Assembly: GCA_964402715.1 (NCBI GenBank)
Contig: CAYODJ010000008.1
Coordinates: 9,073 to 73,072 of the forward strand
Reading direction: 5' to 3'
Length of the DNA stretch: 64,000 nt
Origin: CALXOD01 sp964402715
GTDB taxonomy: Bacteria > Verrucomicrobiota > Lentisphaeria > Victivallales > Victivallaceae
The notes below the pieces were generated by a model. That model was not told where the DNA came from, ran no database searches, and worked only from the letters and a program-made list of their open reading frames with translations. Shown here one piece after another: positions 26,445-35,486 of this stretch (position 1 is its first letter; every line of letters starts with the position of its first letter). Made by a program: the position numbers and the translations under genes.

Positions 26445-27497
26445 TCAACACAGCGCGCTCTTCAGGGCGAACGTCCGGAACGCGAGCGATTCGTTGACGC
26501 TGAACTTCAGACTGCGCAGCAGCGCGTCCGCCTCGTTCAGCACCGCCGCGGCGCGCTCCGGATCCGGATTCCCGTCCGCCGGCGGCGGCATGATCTCTGG
26601 GTTGGCCAGATCCTCCCTGGCAACTCCGACGGAAAGCAGATACAGCTGCGCGAAGAAAGTGTGTATCATGGAAAGAAAAATTCTGCGGTTCCTCATGTAG
26701 GCTCCGGCGGCCTCGGACTCCTGCTGCTGCTCCAGACGCTTGAGCAGCCCTCCCCCGACGTCCGAAGCGGCCTCCAGACGTCCGCGCCACCTGTCCTTAA
26801 TCCGCGCCTCGGTGTCGCCGCGCAGCCGGCCGGCGAGCGCGATTATGTCCTCTGCGGCGCGCTCGGCGGCCAGGACGTCGCCGCGGCCGCGGAAAAACAG
26901 TTCGGACAGCGTCCCGGCCAGCTCCCCGCGTCCGGGGAAGTCGAATTCGACGCGGTTCTCCTGCAGCGGCAGCTGCTGGCAGCGGGAACGCGTGGTGGGC
27001 AGCAGCGCCGAGACGTTGCCGGTGGTCAGGATGATCAGCGTCTCCGGCGGAGGTGCCTCCAGCGTCTTGAGCAGGGCGTTCTGCGCCTCGCCGCCCATGC
27101 GGTCGGCGTCGTGGATGATGCCGATCTTGCAGGCGGCCTCGGAGACGCCGGTCAGAAAGAAGCGGCTTTCGAAGTAGCGCACCGTGTTGGGCTCGGGGTT
27201 CAGCCGGTCACCCACCTGAATCTGGTAGCCCTTCCCCACCGGCGACAGATGCTGCAGCTCCGCGTAGGTGCCGTTCTCGAGATGGCGGCAGGACTCGCAG
27301 CGTCCGCACGGCGTCCCGGTTCCGGCCGCCTTCCGGCAGGCCGCCAGCATCGCCAGAGCCACGGCGAAATTCTCGCGGCTGCGCTCCAGATCGGAACGGA
27401 TCAGAAAGGCGTGCGCCAGTCTCCCGGCGCGGCGGGCGCGGCCGAGACTGCTCCACAGCTCCGGCCAGAGACGGGCAGCTTCCTCAAAAACCGGCAT
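26445..27497 (-). CDS. holB: DNA polymerase III delta' subunit-like clamp-loader protein
   Basis: 350 residues. AHAFLIRSDLERSRENFAVA replaces a normal P-loop, the zinc motif is CGRCESCRH, IIHDADRMGGEAQNALLKTL is the HolB/DnaX sensor region, and TTRSRCQQLPL is the SRC motif. Lack of an intact GKT P-loop is normal for delta', which does not hydrolyse ATP. The C-terminal 120 residues are helical. It starts 14 nt inside the tmk gene; the tmk-holB pair is a common bacterial arrangement. Confidence 0.85.
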   Translation of the reverse strand: MPVFEEAARLWPELWSSLGRARRAGRLAHAFLIRSDLERSRENFAVALAMLAACRKAAGTGTPCGRCESCRHLENGTYAELQHLSPVGKGYQIQVGDRLNPEPNTVRYFESRFFLTGVSEAACKIGIIHDADRMGGEAQNALLKTLEAPPPETLIILTTGNVSALLPTTRSRCQQLPLQENRVEFDFPGRGELAGTLSELFFRGRGDVLAAERAAEDIIALAGRLRGDTEARIKDRWRGRLEAASDVGGGLLKRLEQQQESEAAGAYMRNRRIFLSMIHTFFAQLYLLSVGVAREDLANPEIMPPPADGNPDPERAAAVLNEADALLRSLKFSVNESLAFRTFALKSALC

Positions 27498-28140
27498 CTT
27501 CGAGCAGCTCCCTGATGACGTTGAAGACCTCGTCCGGCGTACGGTCGGCCGGAACCACCCTCACGCGGCGCGGCTCGCGTCCGGCGATGGCTAGGAACTC
27601 CCCGCGCACCCTGGCGTGGAACGCCAGCCGTTCCGCCTCGAACCGGTCGCGGCTCCCGGCGGTCTCCGCGCGGGCTCCGGCCCGCCTCAGACCCGTCTCC
27701 GGGGGCAGATCCAGCAGCACGGTCAGATCCGGCACGCAGTCGCCCGCCGCCGCGTCGCACACCGCCTTCACCAGCGGCGCCGGCAGCCCCCGTCCCGCGC
27801 CCTGGTAGGCGGCGGTGGAGTCGCCGAAGCGGTCGCAGAGCACCACCTCGCCGCGGAGCAGCGCCGGCCGGATCACCTCCCTCACGTGCTGACACCGCGC
27901 GGCGGCGATCAGCATCAGCTCGCTCTCCGGGAACAGCGTCTCCCCGGCGTCCGCGTGCTTGACGATCCGGCGCAGCTCCTCCGCCAGCGGCGTGCCCCCC
28001 GGCTCCCTGGTCAGCAGACAGGTTCTCCCCCCCGCCTCGATATGCTTTTTCATGCGGAGAATCTGAGTGGTCTTGCCGGCGCCCTCCGTCCCCTCGACGG
28101 TGATGAAGAAACCGGGAAACCCGCGTCTGTGAGCGTCCAT
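27484..28140 (-). CDS. tmk: thymidylate kinase
   Basis: 218 residues from ATG 28140. It phosphorylates dTMP to dTDP. P-loop is FITVEGTEGAGKTTQ, the DR motif is VVLCDRFGDSTAAYQGAGRG, and REPGGTPLAE is the substrate loop. LPDLTVLLDLPPE-like strand (CVPDLTVLLDLPPETGLRR) and the EFL-containing C-terminus complete the family pattern. A frame opens 10 codons earlier but ATG 28140 fits family length. It overlaps holB by 14 nt. Confidence 0.95.
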   Translation of the reverse strand: MDAHRRGFPGFFITVEGTEGAGKTTQILRMKKHIEAGGRTCLLTREPGGTPLAEELRRIVKHADAGETLFPESELMLIAAARCQHVREVIRPALLRGEVVLCDRFGDSTAAYQGAGRGLPAPLVKAVCDAAAGDCVPDLTVLLDLPPETGLRRAGARAETAGSRDRFEAERLAFHARVRGEFLAIAGREPRRVRVVPADRTPDEVFNVIRELLEDAGF

Positions 28141-28187
28141 TCCGAAGCACCTGCCGGCGGCCAGAGTCAACAGCTGCCGCGGAAAGA

Positions 28188-28216
28188 ACTATAGCTCCAT
28201 TTGCCGGAAAGTGCAA
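28188..28216 (-). promoter_or_regulatory. promoter of tmk-holB
   Basis: Minus strand TTGCAC, a 17-nt spacer ending GAGC and TATAGT. Its -35 half overlaps the opposite-strand purH promoter. Confidence 0.7.
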
Positions 28217-28229
28217 ACGGTGGTATATT
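28201..28229 (+). promoter_or_regulatory. promoter of the purH transformylase operon
   Basis: TTGCCG, a 17-nt spacer and TATATT. It is interlocked with the divergent tmk promoter, so the two cannot be occupied by polymerase at the same time. Confidence 0.7.
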
Positions 28230-28281
28230 CCCGCAGAATAGTTCGTTCAGGATTTCACGCGTTCTTTGAGGAATTCCGGCC

Positions 28282-29394
28282 ATGACGAAAGAACTGACTC
28301 GTTCCGTTTACCTGTCGCGAAACACCGGCGACTTCCCCGACGAGACCGTGATCGCGGGGCGCCGCTACGTCAAAGTCGACGACCTGCGCTACGGCACCAA
28401 CCCGCACCAGCCGGCGGCCTACTACAAGCCCGCGGACGAGGTCTGCGTCATCGCCGACATGGAGGTGCTCAAGAACGGCAAGAACGGCCTCTCCCAGACC
28501 AATCTGGAGGACATCTCCGGCGCACTGAACATCGTCAAGTTCTTCGGCGTCCCCGCCTGCGCGGTGATGAAGCACGTGAACCCGTCCGGCGCGGCGGTCC
28601 GGCGCGGCGGCGACGCGCTGCGCGACGTCTACGTGAAGGCCCGCGACGCCGACGCCCGCGCGGCGTTCGGCAGCGTGATCGCCTTCAACACCGAGGTCGA
28701 CGCGGCGACCGCCGCCGAGATCATGCGGACTTTCGCCGAATGCGTCGTCGCGCCCGGCTTCTCCGCGGAGGCGCTGGACATCTTCAGGAACGCCGGCTCC
28801 GGCAAGATGAACCGCAACATCCGCGTCGTCCGCTGCGGCGACCCGGGGAAGCTGCCGCGCTTCGCCGGCGACGGGGGCGCCGCCACGCTGAAGGTGCTCG
28901 CCGACGGCTCGCTGGTGATGTCCTCGCCGCTGACCACGTCGCTGACCGGCGTCTCCGATCTGCGCCGCGCCGAGGCCGAGGACGGCAGGTTTGGCCGTCA
29001 GACGTCGGAGATCTCGGCGGACGCCGGGCAGCTGGAGGATCTGCTGTTCTCGTGGTACGTCAACCTGAGCGTCCGTTCCAACGGCGTGGTCATCGCCCGC
29101 GACGGGCAGACGCTCGCGGTCGGCACGGGCGAGCAGGACCGGGTCGGCGCCGTCGAGAACGCCATCACCAAGTTCAACCGAAAATACCGGGGAGCCGGCA
29201 CGCTCGAGGGCGCGGTGATGTCCAGCGACGGCTTCTTCCCGTTTCCGGACGGGGTGGAGATCGCCGCCGCCGCGGGCGTGACCGCGATCATCGCGCCGTC
29301 GGGCTCGCTGCGGGACGCGGAGGTCGTCAAGCGCGCCAACGAGCTCGGAGTCGCGCTGTACTACGCGCCGGAGCGGATTTTCTCTCATCACTGA
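28282..29394 (+). CDS. purH: AICAR transformylase (stand-alone half of PurH)
   Basis: 370 residues corresponding to the formyltransferase domain only. It carries out the last-but-one step of IMP synthesis, formylating AICAR with 10-formyl-THF. LRYGTNPHQPAA opens the domain. The catalytic Lys-His pair is in AVMKHVNPSGAAV, and SDGFFPFPDG, ITKFNRKYRG and the C-terminal I-I-A-P-S-G-S segment match the family. The MGS-like IMP cyclohydrolase domain of normal PurH (about 200 residues) is missing, with no sign of truncation upstream. Cyclohydrolase must be encoded elsewhere. Confidence 0.92.
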   Translation: MTKELTRSVYLSRNTGDFPDETVIAGRRYVKVDDLRYGTNPHQPAAYYKPADEVCVIADMEVLKNGKNGLSQTNLEDISGALNIVKFFGVPACAVMKHVNPSGAAVRRGGDALRDVYVKARDADARAAFGSVIAFNTEVDAATAAEIMRTFAECVVAPGFSAEALDIFRNAGSGKMNRNIRVVRCGDPGKLPRFAGDGGAATLKVLADGSLVMSSPLTTSLTGVSDLRRAEAEDGRFGRQTSEISADAGQLEDLLFSWYVNLSVRSNGVVIARDGQTLAVGTGEQDRVGAVENAITKFNRKYRGAGTLEGAVMSSDGFFPFPDGVEIAAAAGVTAIIAPSGSLRDAEVVKRANELGVALYYAPERIFSHH

Positions 29395-29449
29395 AAACCC
29401 TGTCGACGCCGCGCCGTCGACCGTTCATCATTTGGAAAGGTGTGAAGTT

Positions 29450-30154
29450 ATGGCCAGACGCAAGCGAATCGCCGACGCCGAAGTCGCCGGCGCCGTCATG
29501 GGGGACATCGAGAGGTTCGAACTGCTGATGATCGGCCACTGGAAGCTGCTGGCGTCGCTCGGCGCCGCCGCCGTGGTCGCCGTCGGAGCGCTCTTCGGCG
29601 TCGGCAGCTGCCGGGCGGCGGCCGACCGGAGGATCGCCGGCGAATTCGGAGCCGCGGAGACCGAGTCCCAGCTCGAGCAGGTTCTCGCGCGCCATCCGGG
29701 TCACGCCGCCGCCCGCTCCGCCCGCCTGCGTCTGGCCCGGCTCCACGCGGACTCCGGACGCTTCGAGGACGCGGCGCGGCAGTACCGCGTCCTGGCGGGT
29801 TCCGACGCCCCGCGCGAGCTGCGCGGCAGGATGCTTCTCAACGAGGCCAGCATGCTGGAGAACGCCGGGAAGACCGGCGACGCCGCCTCCATGTTCGAGA
29901 GCTACGCCCGCGACGGAGCCATGCCGGCATCCGTCCGCGCCGAGGCCGGATACAGCGCCGGCAGGCTGTACGCCGAGCGGAAGATGCTGGACAAGGCCGC
30001 AGCGTGCCTGAAGCTGTCCGCGGAACTCGGGCGGGACATGAGCGGCGGAGCCGCGGAGTGGAGCCGCCTGGCCCGCTTCCTGCTGCTGGACGTCGAGAGC
30101 GGGGTCTACGGCGCGGCCGCCGCCGCGCCGGGGCCGAAAGCCGCCAAACAGTGA
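29450..30154 (+). CDS. membrane-anchored TPR protein
   Basis: 234 residues from ATG 29450, 10 nt after GGAAAGG. One membrane helix (LLASLGAAAVVAVGALFGVG, about 31-50) is followed by TPR-like helical pairs rich in alanine: AARSARLRLARLHADSGRFEDAARQY, LLNEASMLENAGKTGDAASM and SAGRLYAERKMLDKAAACLK. The layout matches YfgM-like or tetratricopeptide membrane proteins that scaffold envelope complexes. It sits between purH and a tRNA/rRNA methyltransferase in a + strand run. Confidence 0.7.
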   Translation: MARRKRIADAEVAGAVMGDIERFELLMIGHWKLLASLGAAAVVAVGALFGVGSCRAAADRRIAGEFGAAETESQLEQVLARHPGHAAARSARLRLARLHADSGRFEDAARQYRVLAGSDAPRELRGRMLLNEASMLENAGKTGDAASMFESYARDGAMPASVRAEAGYSAGRLYAERKMLDKAAACLKLSAELGRDMSGGAAEWSRLARFLLLDVESGVYGAAAAAPGPKAAKQ

Positions 30155-30164
30155 GCCGCGTCCC

Positions 30165-30935
30165 GTGGAACTGACCAAGGCGCAGCGCGCCCTCATCAGA
30201 TCGCTGTACAGCCGGCACGGCCGGAGGAAGTCCGGCAGGTGCGTCTGCGAGGGTGCCCGGACGGTCGGTGAGGTGTTCGCCGCCAGACCGGATCTGGTGG
30301 ATTTCACCGTCGTCTCCGGAGACTGCGGCGGGAAGTTCCGGATCCCGGGCAGATGCTTCACGGCGGATCCGGAGACGCTGCGCGGACTGTCCGGCACGGT
30401 GCACCCGCAGGGGATTCTCTGCGTGGCCCGCGTCCCCGCGGAGCCGGGTCCGGACGATCCCTGCGCGGACCGGTTCGTGCTGGCGCTCGACCGCGTCTCC
30501 GATCCCGGCAATTTCGGGACGATCTGCCGCACCGCGAGGGCGGCGGGCCTGACGGAGGTGTGGTACACCCGCGGCACCGTGGATCCATACGGCGACAAGA
30601 CCGTGCGCTCGGCGCTCGGATCGCAGTTCGCCCTGAAGCTGCGCGGATTCGACGATCTCGGGGAGCTGCGGCGCCGCGCCGCGGCCGCCGGCTTCGGACG
30701 GATCTACCTGACCGATCCGCACTGCGGCGAGAACTGCTTTCTGACCGAAGGGCTGTACGATCACAGCGTCCTGGTGATCGGTTCCGAGAGCACCGGGGTC
30801 GGCGATCTTCCGGGGGCGCTCCGGACGGCGATTCCGATGCCGGGGAAGTTCGAATCGCTCAACGCGGCCCAGGCGGCAGCGGTTTTCCTTTTCGAATATG
30901 TGAGACGGACGGCGGCCGGCGGAAACGCCATGTGA
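30165..30935 (+). CDS. TrmH/SpoU-family RNA 2'-O-methyltransferase
   Basis: 256 residues, start GTG 30165. The SPOUT knot motifs are clear: LDRVSDPGNFGTICRTA (motif 1), VLVIGSESTGV (motif 2) and IPMPGKFESLNAAQAAAVFLF (motif 3, first 20 residues quoted as a class match). The N-terminal 90 residues resemble the SpoU substrate-binding L30e-like domain (SGRCVCEGARTVGEVF). It methylates a ribose in rRNA or tRNA; the site cannot be predicted. It begins 10 nt after the TPR gene. Confidence 0.9.
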   Translation: MELTKAQRALIRSLYSRHGRRKSGRCVCEGARTVGEVFAARPDLVDFTVVSGDCGGKFRIPGRCFTADPETLRGLSGTVHPQGILCVARVPAEPGPDDPCADRFVLALDRVSDPGNFGTICRTARAAGLTEVWYTRGTVDPYGDKTVRSALGSQFALKLRGFDDLGELRRRAAAAGFGRIYLTDPHCGENCFLTEGLYDHSVLVIGSESTGVGDLPGALRTAIPMPGKFESLNAAQAAAVFLFEYVRRTAAGGNAM

Positions 30936-30950
30936 GGTACGACGGAAATC

Positions 30951-32045
30951 ATGCGCGCATGGGAGGAGCTCTACGTCTGCGCCGGAGTCATCGGGCTGGC
31001 GGTGTCGCTGGCGGCGACTCCGGTCTTCCGCCGGGCGGCCGGACGGATCGGGCTGGTGGACCGCCCCAGACAGGAGGCCCACAAGGGTCACCCGCGTCCC
31101 GTCCCCCTGCTCGGCGGGGCGGCGATGTTCACGTCGCTGGCGGTCTGCGTCGCCGGGGCGTGGGCGTGGGAGAGGTTCGGACACCCGCGCCTCCCGTGCG
31201 TCCCCGCGTGGCCGGCGGTCGCCGGGGCGCCGGTCTGGCGGTCCGGATGCCTGGCGCTCGGGGCGTTCCTCGCGACGGTCCTGGGACTGCTGGACGACCT
31301 CCGCGCGATGAAGGCCTGGGCGAAATTCTCCGGACAGTTCGTCATAGCGCTGATCGCCGTGCTGGGCGGCGGGGCGCAGCTGAGCCTGTTCTGCCCGTGG
31401 GCGTGGGCGGGTTCGGCGGCGTCGGTGCTGTGGTTCATGCTGCTGATGAACTCCATCAACTTCTTCGACAACATGGACGGACTCGCGGCGGGCGCCGTCG
31501 CCATCGCCATGGCGATCTTCGCGGCGGCGGCGGCGATCTCGCGGCAGCATTCCGCAGCCCTGCTCGCCGCCCTCGTCTGCGGCGTGTGCTGCGGCTTCTG
31601 GTTCTACAACCGCGCCCCGGCCAGCATCTTCATGGGCGACTCCGGCAGTCATCTCCTCGGGTATCTGACCGCCGCCGTCAGCTGCCTGGTCACCTACTTC
31701 CGGCTGGATCAGTCGCTGTCCCGCTTCCCGGTGCTGCTGCCGCTGCTGATCCTGGCGATCCCGCTCTTCGACACGGCGGCGGTGGTGATCATCCGCTGCC
31801 GCAACCGCAGACCTTTCTGGATCGGGGATCACAACCACATCTCCCACCGTTTCGTGAAGATGGGACTGAGCAGGAAACGGGCGGTGCAGCTGATTCATCT
31901 CATGGTGCTGGCCACGGGACTCGGGGCTCTTCCCATCCTCCGCGGATCGTTCGGGACGGCGGCGATCCTGGTCTGCCAGGCCGTGCTGCTGCTGCTGATC
32001 GTCAGCATCCTGCAGTTCTCCCTGGATCACGGCGGCGGACGGTGA
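30951..32045 (+). CDS. wecA: undecaprenyl-phosphate N-acetylaminosugar-1-phosphate transferase, WecA/TagO type
   Basis: 364 residues with about 10 membrane helices. Family motifs seen: GHPRPVPLLGGAAMF, LGLLDDLRAMKAW (metal-binding DD), NSINFFDNMDGLAAG, ASIFMGDSGSHLLGYL and DHNHISHRFVKMGLSRK (the HIHHR-type loop). It starts lipid-linked glycan synthesis by moving an N-acetylhexosamine-1-phosphate onto undecaprenyl phosphate. With the glycosyltransferases at 19-24 kb, 33-35 kb and 46-48 kb and rfbFGH, it suggests O-antigen or capsule-like surface glycan formation. It starts 15 nt after the methyltransferase. Confidence 0.88.
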   Translation: MRAWEELYVCAGVIGLAVSLAATPVFRRAAGRIGLVDRPRQEAHKGHPRPVPLLGGAAMFTSLAVCVAGAWAWERFGHPRLPCVPAWPAVAGAPVWRSGCLALGAFLATVLGLLDDLRAMKAWAKFSGQFVIALIAVLGGGAQLSLFCPWAWAGSAASVLWFMLLMNSINFFDNMDGLAAGAVAIAMAIFAAAAAISRQHSAALLAALVCGVCCGFWFYNRAPASIFMGDSGSHLLGYLTAAVSCLVTYFRLDQSLSRFPVLLPLLILAIPLFDTAAVVIIRCRNRRPFWIGDHNHISHRFVKMGLSRKRAVQLIHLMVLATGLGALPILRGSFGTAAILVCQAVLLLLIVSILQFSLDHGGGR

Positions 32046-32151
32046 AAGGCCGCGCCGCCGGCCGCCGGATTGAAAAAGAACGCGGACGGATGTACTGTAA
32101 ACCCGGCCGCCGTCCGCCGCGGAGACGGCGGAGGCTGACGGAGTCGCTGTC

Positions 32152-33150
32152 ATGATCAGAAGATGCGTGTTCGGCCCGGTGGCGTCCCGCCGCCTGGGCG
32201 TCTCCCTCGGGGTGGATCTGGTTCCGCCGAAGACATGCCCCCTCGACTGCGTATACTGCGAGGCGGGCGTCACCACCCGTCTGACCGCCGAGCGCCGGGA
32301 GTACGTGCCGACGGAGCGGGTGCTGGCCGAGCTGGACGAGGTTCTCGGGGCCTCGCCGCGGCTGGACTACGTCACCTTTTCCGGGGCGGGCGAGCCGACG
32401 CTGCACTCCGGCATCGGACGGATCGCGCGCCACATCAAGGACAGCCATCCCGGCTACCGGATCTGCCTGCTCACCAACTCCGTGCTGCTGAAGGACAGGG
32501 GGCTGCGCGGCGAAATCTCCGCCGTCGACCTGGTGGTGCCGTCGCTGGACGCGTCCGACGAGGAGGAGTTCCGCGTCATCAACCGTCCCGCGCCGGGGAT
32601 CTCATTCGGCGGTCTGGTCGACGGCATAAGGGAGTTCTGCGACGGAAGCTCCGCCGCCGTGAATCTGGAGCTGTTCATCGTGCCCGGGGTCAACGACTCC
32701 GACGCGTCGATAGCTCGTTTCGCCGGGATCATCTCCGGACTGAAGGTGGACAAGGTGCAGCTCAACACGCTGGACCGGCCCGGGTGCGTCGACTGGATCC
32801 GCCCGTCCACCGCGTCGAACACGCGGCGCTTCATCGCCGCGCTGGAGCCGATCGTCCCGGTGGAGGCCGTCGGCCCCTTCCGGTACAGCAGCGTCCGCGC
32901 GGATCTTCCGGCGGTCCGGACCGAGCTGGACTGCCGCATACTGGAACTCGCCGCCCGCCGTCCCGTCACCGAGGCGGATCTGCTGACGGCGACCGGAACC
33001 GGCGGCGAGACCCTGCGCGGACGTCTCGACGCCCTGATCGGGGACGGTCTGCTGGAATCGGAGCGCGAGGAGCGCGGGGAGTTCTTCCGCGCGCCGGCGC
33101 GGGGCGGCGTGGATACGGAAAACCAGCGTCAGAACGGAGGTCGCGCATGA
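32152..33150 (+). CDS. radical SAM protein, COG0731 (TYW1-like) group, with C-terminal winged helix
   Basis: 332 residues. The cluster motif CPLDCVYCE lies near residue 26, followed by TFSGAGEPTLHSGIGRI and LLTNSVLLKD, all typical of the COG0731 radical SAM group annotated as wyosine-synthesis-like. Substrate in bacteria is not established. The last 80 residues (DCRILELAARRPVTEADLLT, LDALIGDGLLESEREERGEF) form a winged-helix-like domain. Its stop overlaps the start of the HPr-like gene (ATGA), so they are coupled. Confidence 0.82.
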   Translation: MIRRCVFGPVASRRLGVSLGVDLVPPKTCPLDCVYCEAGVTTRLTAERREYVPTERVLAELDEVLGASPRLDYVTFSGAGEPTLHSGIGRIARHIKDSHPGYRICLLTNSVLLKDRGLRGEISAVDLVVPSLDASDEEEFRVINRPAPGISFGGLVDGIREFCDGSSAAVNLELFIVPGVNDSDASIARFAGIISGLKVDKVQLNTLDRPGCVDWIRPSTASNTRRFIAALEPIVPVEAVGPFRYSSVRADLPAVRTELDCRILELAARRPVTEADLLTATGTGGETLRGRLDALIGDGLLESEREERGEFFRAPARGGVDTENQRQNGGRA

Positions 33151-33431
33151 AAACGAGAATCGTCACCATCCGCAACAAGGCCGGCATCCACTGCCGTCCC
33201 TCGGGGGTGATCCTGAACGCCGTCCGTCAGGAATTCCCCGGTCACGCCTTCACCGTCAGAAACGCGGACGGCATGGAGTCGGAGCTGGACAGCATCCTCT
33301 CGCTGATCTCCCTCAGCCTCGGCTGCGGCGCGTGCGCCGAGCTGAGCGTCGAGGGGCCGGACGAGGATCTCGCCGTCCGGCGGATCGGCGACCTCTTCGA
33401 ACATGAATTCGATTTTCCGCCGCGCCGCTGA
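33147..33431 (+). CDS. HPr-family phosphocarrier-like protein
   Basis: 94 residues. The phosphorylation site is NKAGIHCRPSGVI with His15, Arg17 and Pro18 in HPr positions. The regulatory-serine region reads ESELDSILSLISLSLGCGA, with Ser49 where HPr has Ser46. No enzyme I, EII or HPr kinase gene is in view. Many non-fermenting bacteria use such an HPr only for regulation. It is coupled to the radical SAM gene and overlaps the next gene by 29 nt. Confidence 0.87.
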   Translation: MKTRIVTIRNKAGIHCRPSGVILNAVRQEFPGHAFTVRNADGMESELDSILSLISLSLGCGACAELSVEGPDEDLAVRRIGDLFEHEFDFPPRR

Positions 33432-35361
33432 CAGGACCGTCCTGATCGCCGCGGCGACGGCGGCGATCGGGCTGCTGCTGCGCGCGGAGTATCTGCGCGA
33501 GTACGGCGGTTCGCCGCTCTTCGGCATGGCTCTGGGTCCGGACGTCGCCGAGTACGACGCCCGCGCCAGGGAGATCCTGCGGGGATGCTGGGCGGGCGAG
33601 CGGCCGGATCTGCACGCGCCTCTCTACAGCTTCTTTCTGGCGCTGACGTACGCCGCCGGCGGTTTCTCCGTCCCGGCCGCGCGTTATGTCCAGACCGCGA
33701 TCAACTGGATCGCGTGGATCCTGTTCTACCGGTTCCTGCGCCGCCGGTCGCCGGCGCGGGATCCGGTTCCGGAGTGCTTCCTGGCCGCCGCGATGTTCTA
33801 TCCGGCTCTGTTCTACCACCAGGCGGAGCTGATATCGGAGTCGCTGCTGCTGCCGGCGCTGCTCCTGTCGGTCGCGGCGATGCGGAAGGCCGACGAGTCC
33901 TCCGGACTCCTCCCCGCCCTCGTCCGCTGCGCCCTCGGCGGGCTGGCCGCCGGGCTGGCGGCGATCACCCATCCCTCCGCGCTGGCGTTCGCGGCCGCCG
34001 AGACGCTGCGGTGCCTGCTCCTGCGGCGGCGCGCCGCGGCGGCGGTCTTCTGCTGCTCGGCCCTGCTGCCGGTCCTGCCGGTCTCGTGGATTCAGAGCCG
34101 TCTGGCGGGCCGTCCGGTGCTGATTCAGAGCAACGGCGCCTTCAACCTGTATCTCGGACACAACCCCGAAGCCGACGGCGGCTGCTATCTGCGGCCGGGG
34201 CCCGCCTGGCGGAGGCGCCACCGGATCGCCGAGGAGACCGCCCGGCGCCGCGGCGTCAGCGCGGACAGGGTGCATCTGGAGCGGGTCGCCGGATTCGTGA
34301 TCCGGAGTCCGGCGGCGGAGCTGAAGCTGCTGGCGCACAAGGCGCTGCTGATTTTCGCGCCGACGGAGCTTCCCGCCGGCGCCGACGTGCCGGCTCTGTT
34401 CTACGCCACGCCGACGCAGCGTCTCTTCTCCTCGGCCGGGACGGCGCTGCTGATCGTCCTGGCCGCGTCCGGCCTGGGCGTCGCGGGCGCCGTCCGCGGA
34501 CGCCGCCGTCTGCTGACGCATCCGCTCCTCCTCGGAGCCTCCTGCTTCGCGTTCCAGCTGCTGACGGTGACCAGCGGACGGTACCGGATCGGAATGTTCC
34601 CCGCGCTTTTCATGCTGGCGGCGGCCGGCATGCCGCTGCGCCGCCGCCGGCGGCGGCTCCAGAACACGTGCGCCCTGGCCGGCGCGCTGCTGACGTTCGC
34701 CTCCTTGGCCGTCGTACCCGACCGCTCCGGAACCGCCGGGGAGGCCGTCTCGCTCACCGGGGAGGCGCTCTTCCGGCTGAACCGCGGACAGGAGGCCGCC
34801 GGAATGCTGATCGCCAACCTCGGCCGGAGCTCCGACTTCGCGCGCGACGCCAATCTGATCGGCGAGATCCGCCGGAGCGCCGGCAGGCGCGACGAGGCTG
34901 CTGAATGGTACCGCGCGGCCGCGCGGAGGGATCCGGACGACGCCTTCGGCATGATGAATCTCGGCGCGCTGTTCCTGGAAAGGAAGGACTACAGACGGGC
35001 CGCGCGGTGCTTCACGGAGGCGCACCGCCGCAGTCCGGAGCTGGCGGAACCCGTCTACGACCTGGCCCTGGCGCTGGATCTATCCGGCGACGCCGCCGGA
35101 GCCGCCTCGATATACCGCCGTCTGCTGCGGATCCATCCGCGCCACCGGCAGTCGCTGAACGCCCTCGGCGTGCTCGAGCTCAGGGCGGGCGACTGCGCCG
35201 GAGCCGCGCGGCTTTTCCGCGCGGCCCTGGCGCTGGATCCCGGGCACGAGGGCGTCCGCCGGAATCTGCGCACGGCGGAGGCGGAGCTGGAAAGACGACG
35301 GAGCGCAGACCGTCTCCGCAGCGAATCAGTACCGCAACGGTCGGGATTACGCCGCGAATAA
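33403..35361 (+). CDS. GT39-like membrane glycosyltransferase with C-terminal TPR domain
   Basis: 652 residues. The first 430 are polytopic: a first loop LGPDVAEYDARAREIL with acidic residues, then HAPLYSFFLALTYAAGGF and FYHQAELISESLLLPALLLS, as in PMT/ArnT-type GT-C enzymes. From about 460 the sequence is TPR: GRRDEAAEWYRAAARRDPDD, LFLERKDYRRAARCFTEAHR, GDAAGAASIYRRLLRIHPRH and GDCAGAARLFRAALALDPGH. The fusion suggests a glycosyltransferase held in a complex. Its start lies inside the HPr-like gene. Confidence 0.8.
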   Translation: MNSIFRRAADRTVLIAAATAAIGLLLRAEYLREYGGSPLFGMALGPDVAEYDARAREILRGCWAGERPDLHAPLYSFFLALTYAAGGFSVPAARYVQTAINWIAWILFYRFLRRRSPARDPVPECFLAAAMFYPALFYHQAELISESLLLPALLLSVAAMRKADESSGLLPALVRCALGGLAAGLAAITHPSALAFAAAETLRCLLLRRRAAAAVFCCSALLPVLPVSWIQSRLAGRPVLIQSNGAFNLYLGHNPEADGGCYLRPGPAWRRRHRIAEETARRRGVSADRVHLERVAGFVIRSPAAELKLLAHKALLIFAPTELPAGADVPALFYATPTQRLFSSAGTALLIVLAASGLGVAGAVRGRRRLLTHPLLLGASCFAFQLLTVTSGRYRIGMFPALFMLAAAGMPLRRRRRRLQNTCALAGALLTFASLAVVPDRSGTAGEAVSLTGEALFRLNRGQEAAGMLIANLGRSSDFARDANLIGEIRRSAGRRDEAAEWYRAAARRDPDDAFGMMNLGALFLERKDYRRAARCFTEAHRRSPELAEPVYDLALALDLSGDAAGAASIYRRLLRIHPRHRQSLNALGVLELRAGDCAGAARLFRAALALDPGHEGVRRNLRTAEAELERRRSADRLRSESVPQRSGLRRE

Positions 35362-35373
35362 TCCCCGGCGCCG

Positions 35374-35402
35374 TTGCAAACGCGCGGGACGCGGGGTATA
35401 TT
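35374..35402 (+). promoter_or_regulatory. promoter of metX-metW
   Basis: TTGCAA, a 17-nt spacer and TATATT lie 84 nt upstream of metX. Confidence 0.7.
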
Positions 35403-35486
35403 ACGCGACACGCCGCAGGCGGGAGTGACGGCGCGGCCGCCGCGGCCCGCCGACTGTCCGCGGCGTTCGCAGGAGGACGCGTCCGC

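Noticed and set aside
29838..32276. 812-codon minus-strand frame across the TPR, methyltransferase and wecA genes
   Set aside because: The three + strand genes carry clear family motifs and tight spacing; the minus frame is low-complexity and is typical antisense GC-rich open sequence.
33313..35025. 570-codon minus-strand frame opposite the GT/TPR gene
   Set aside because: Gln/Arg/Gly-rich shadow with no recognisable fold.
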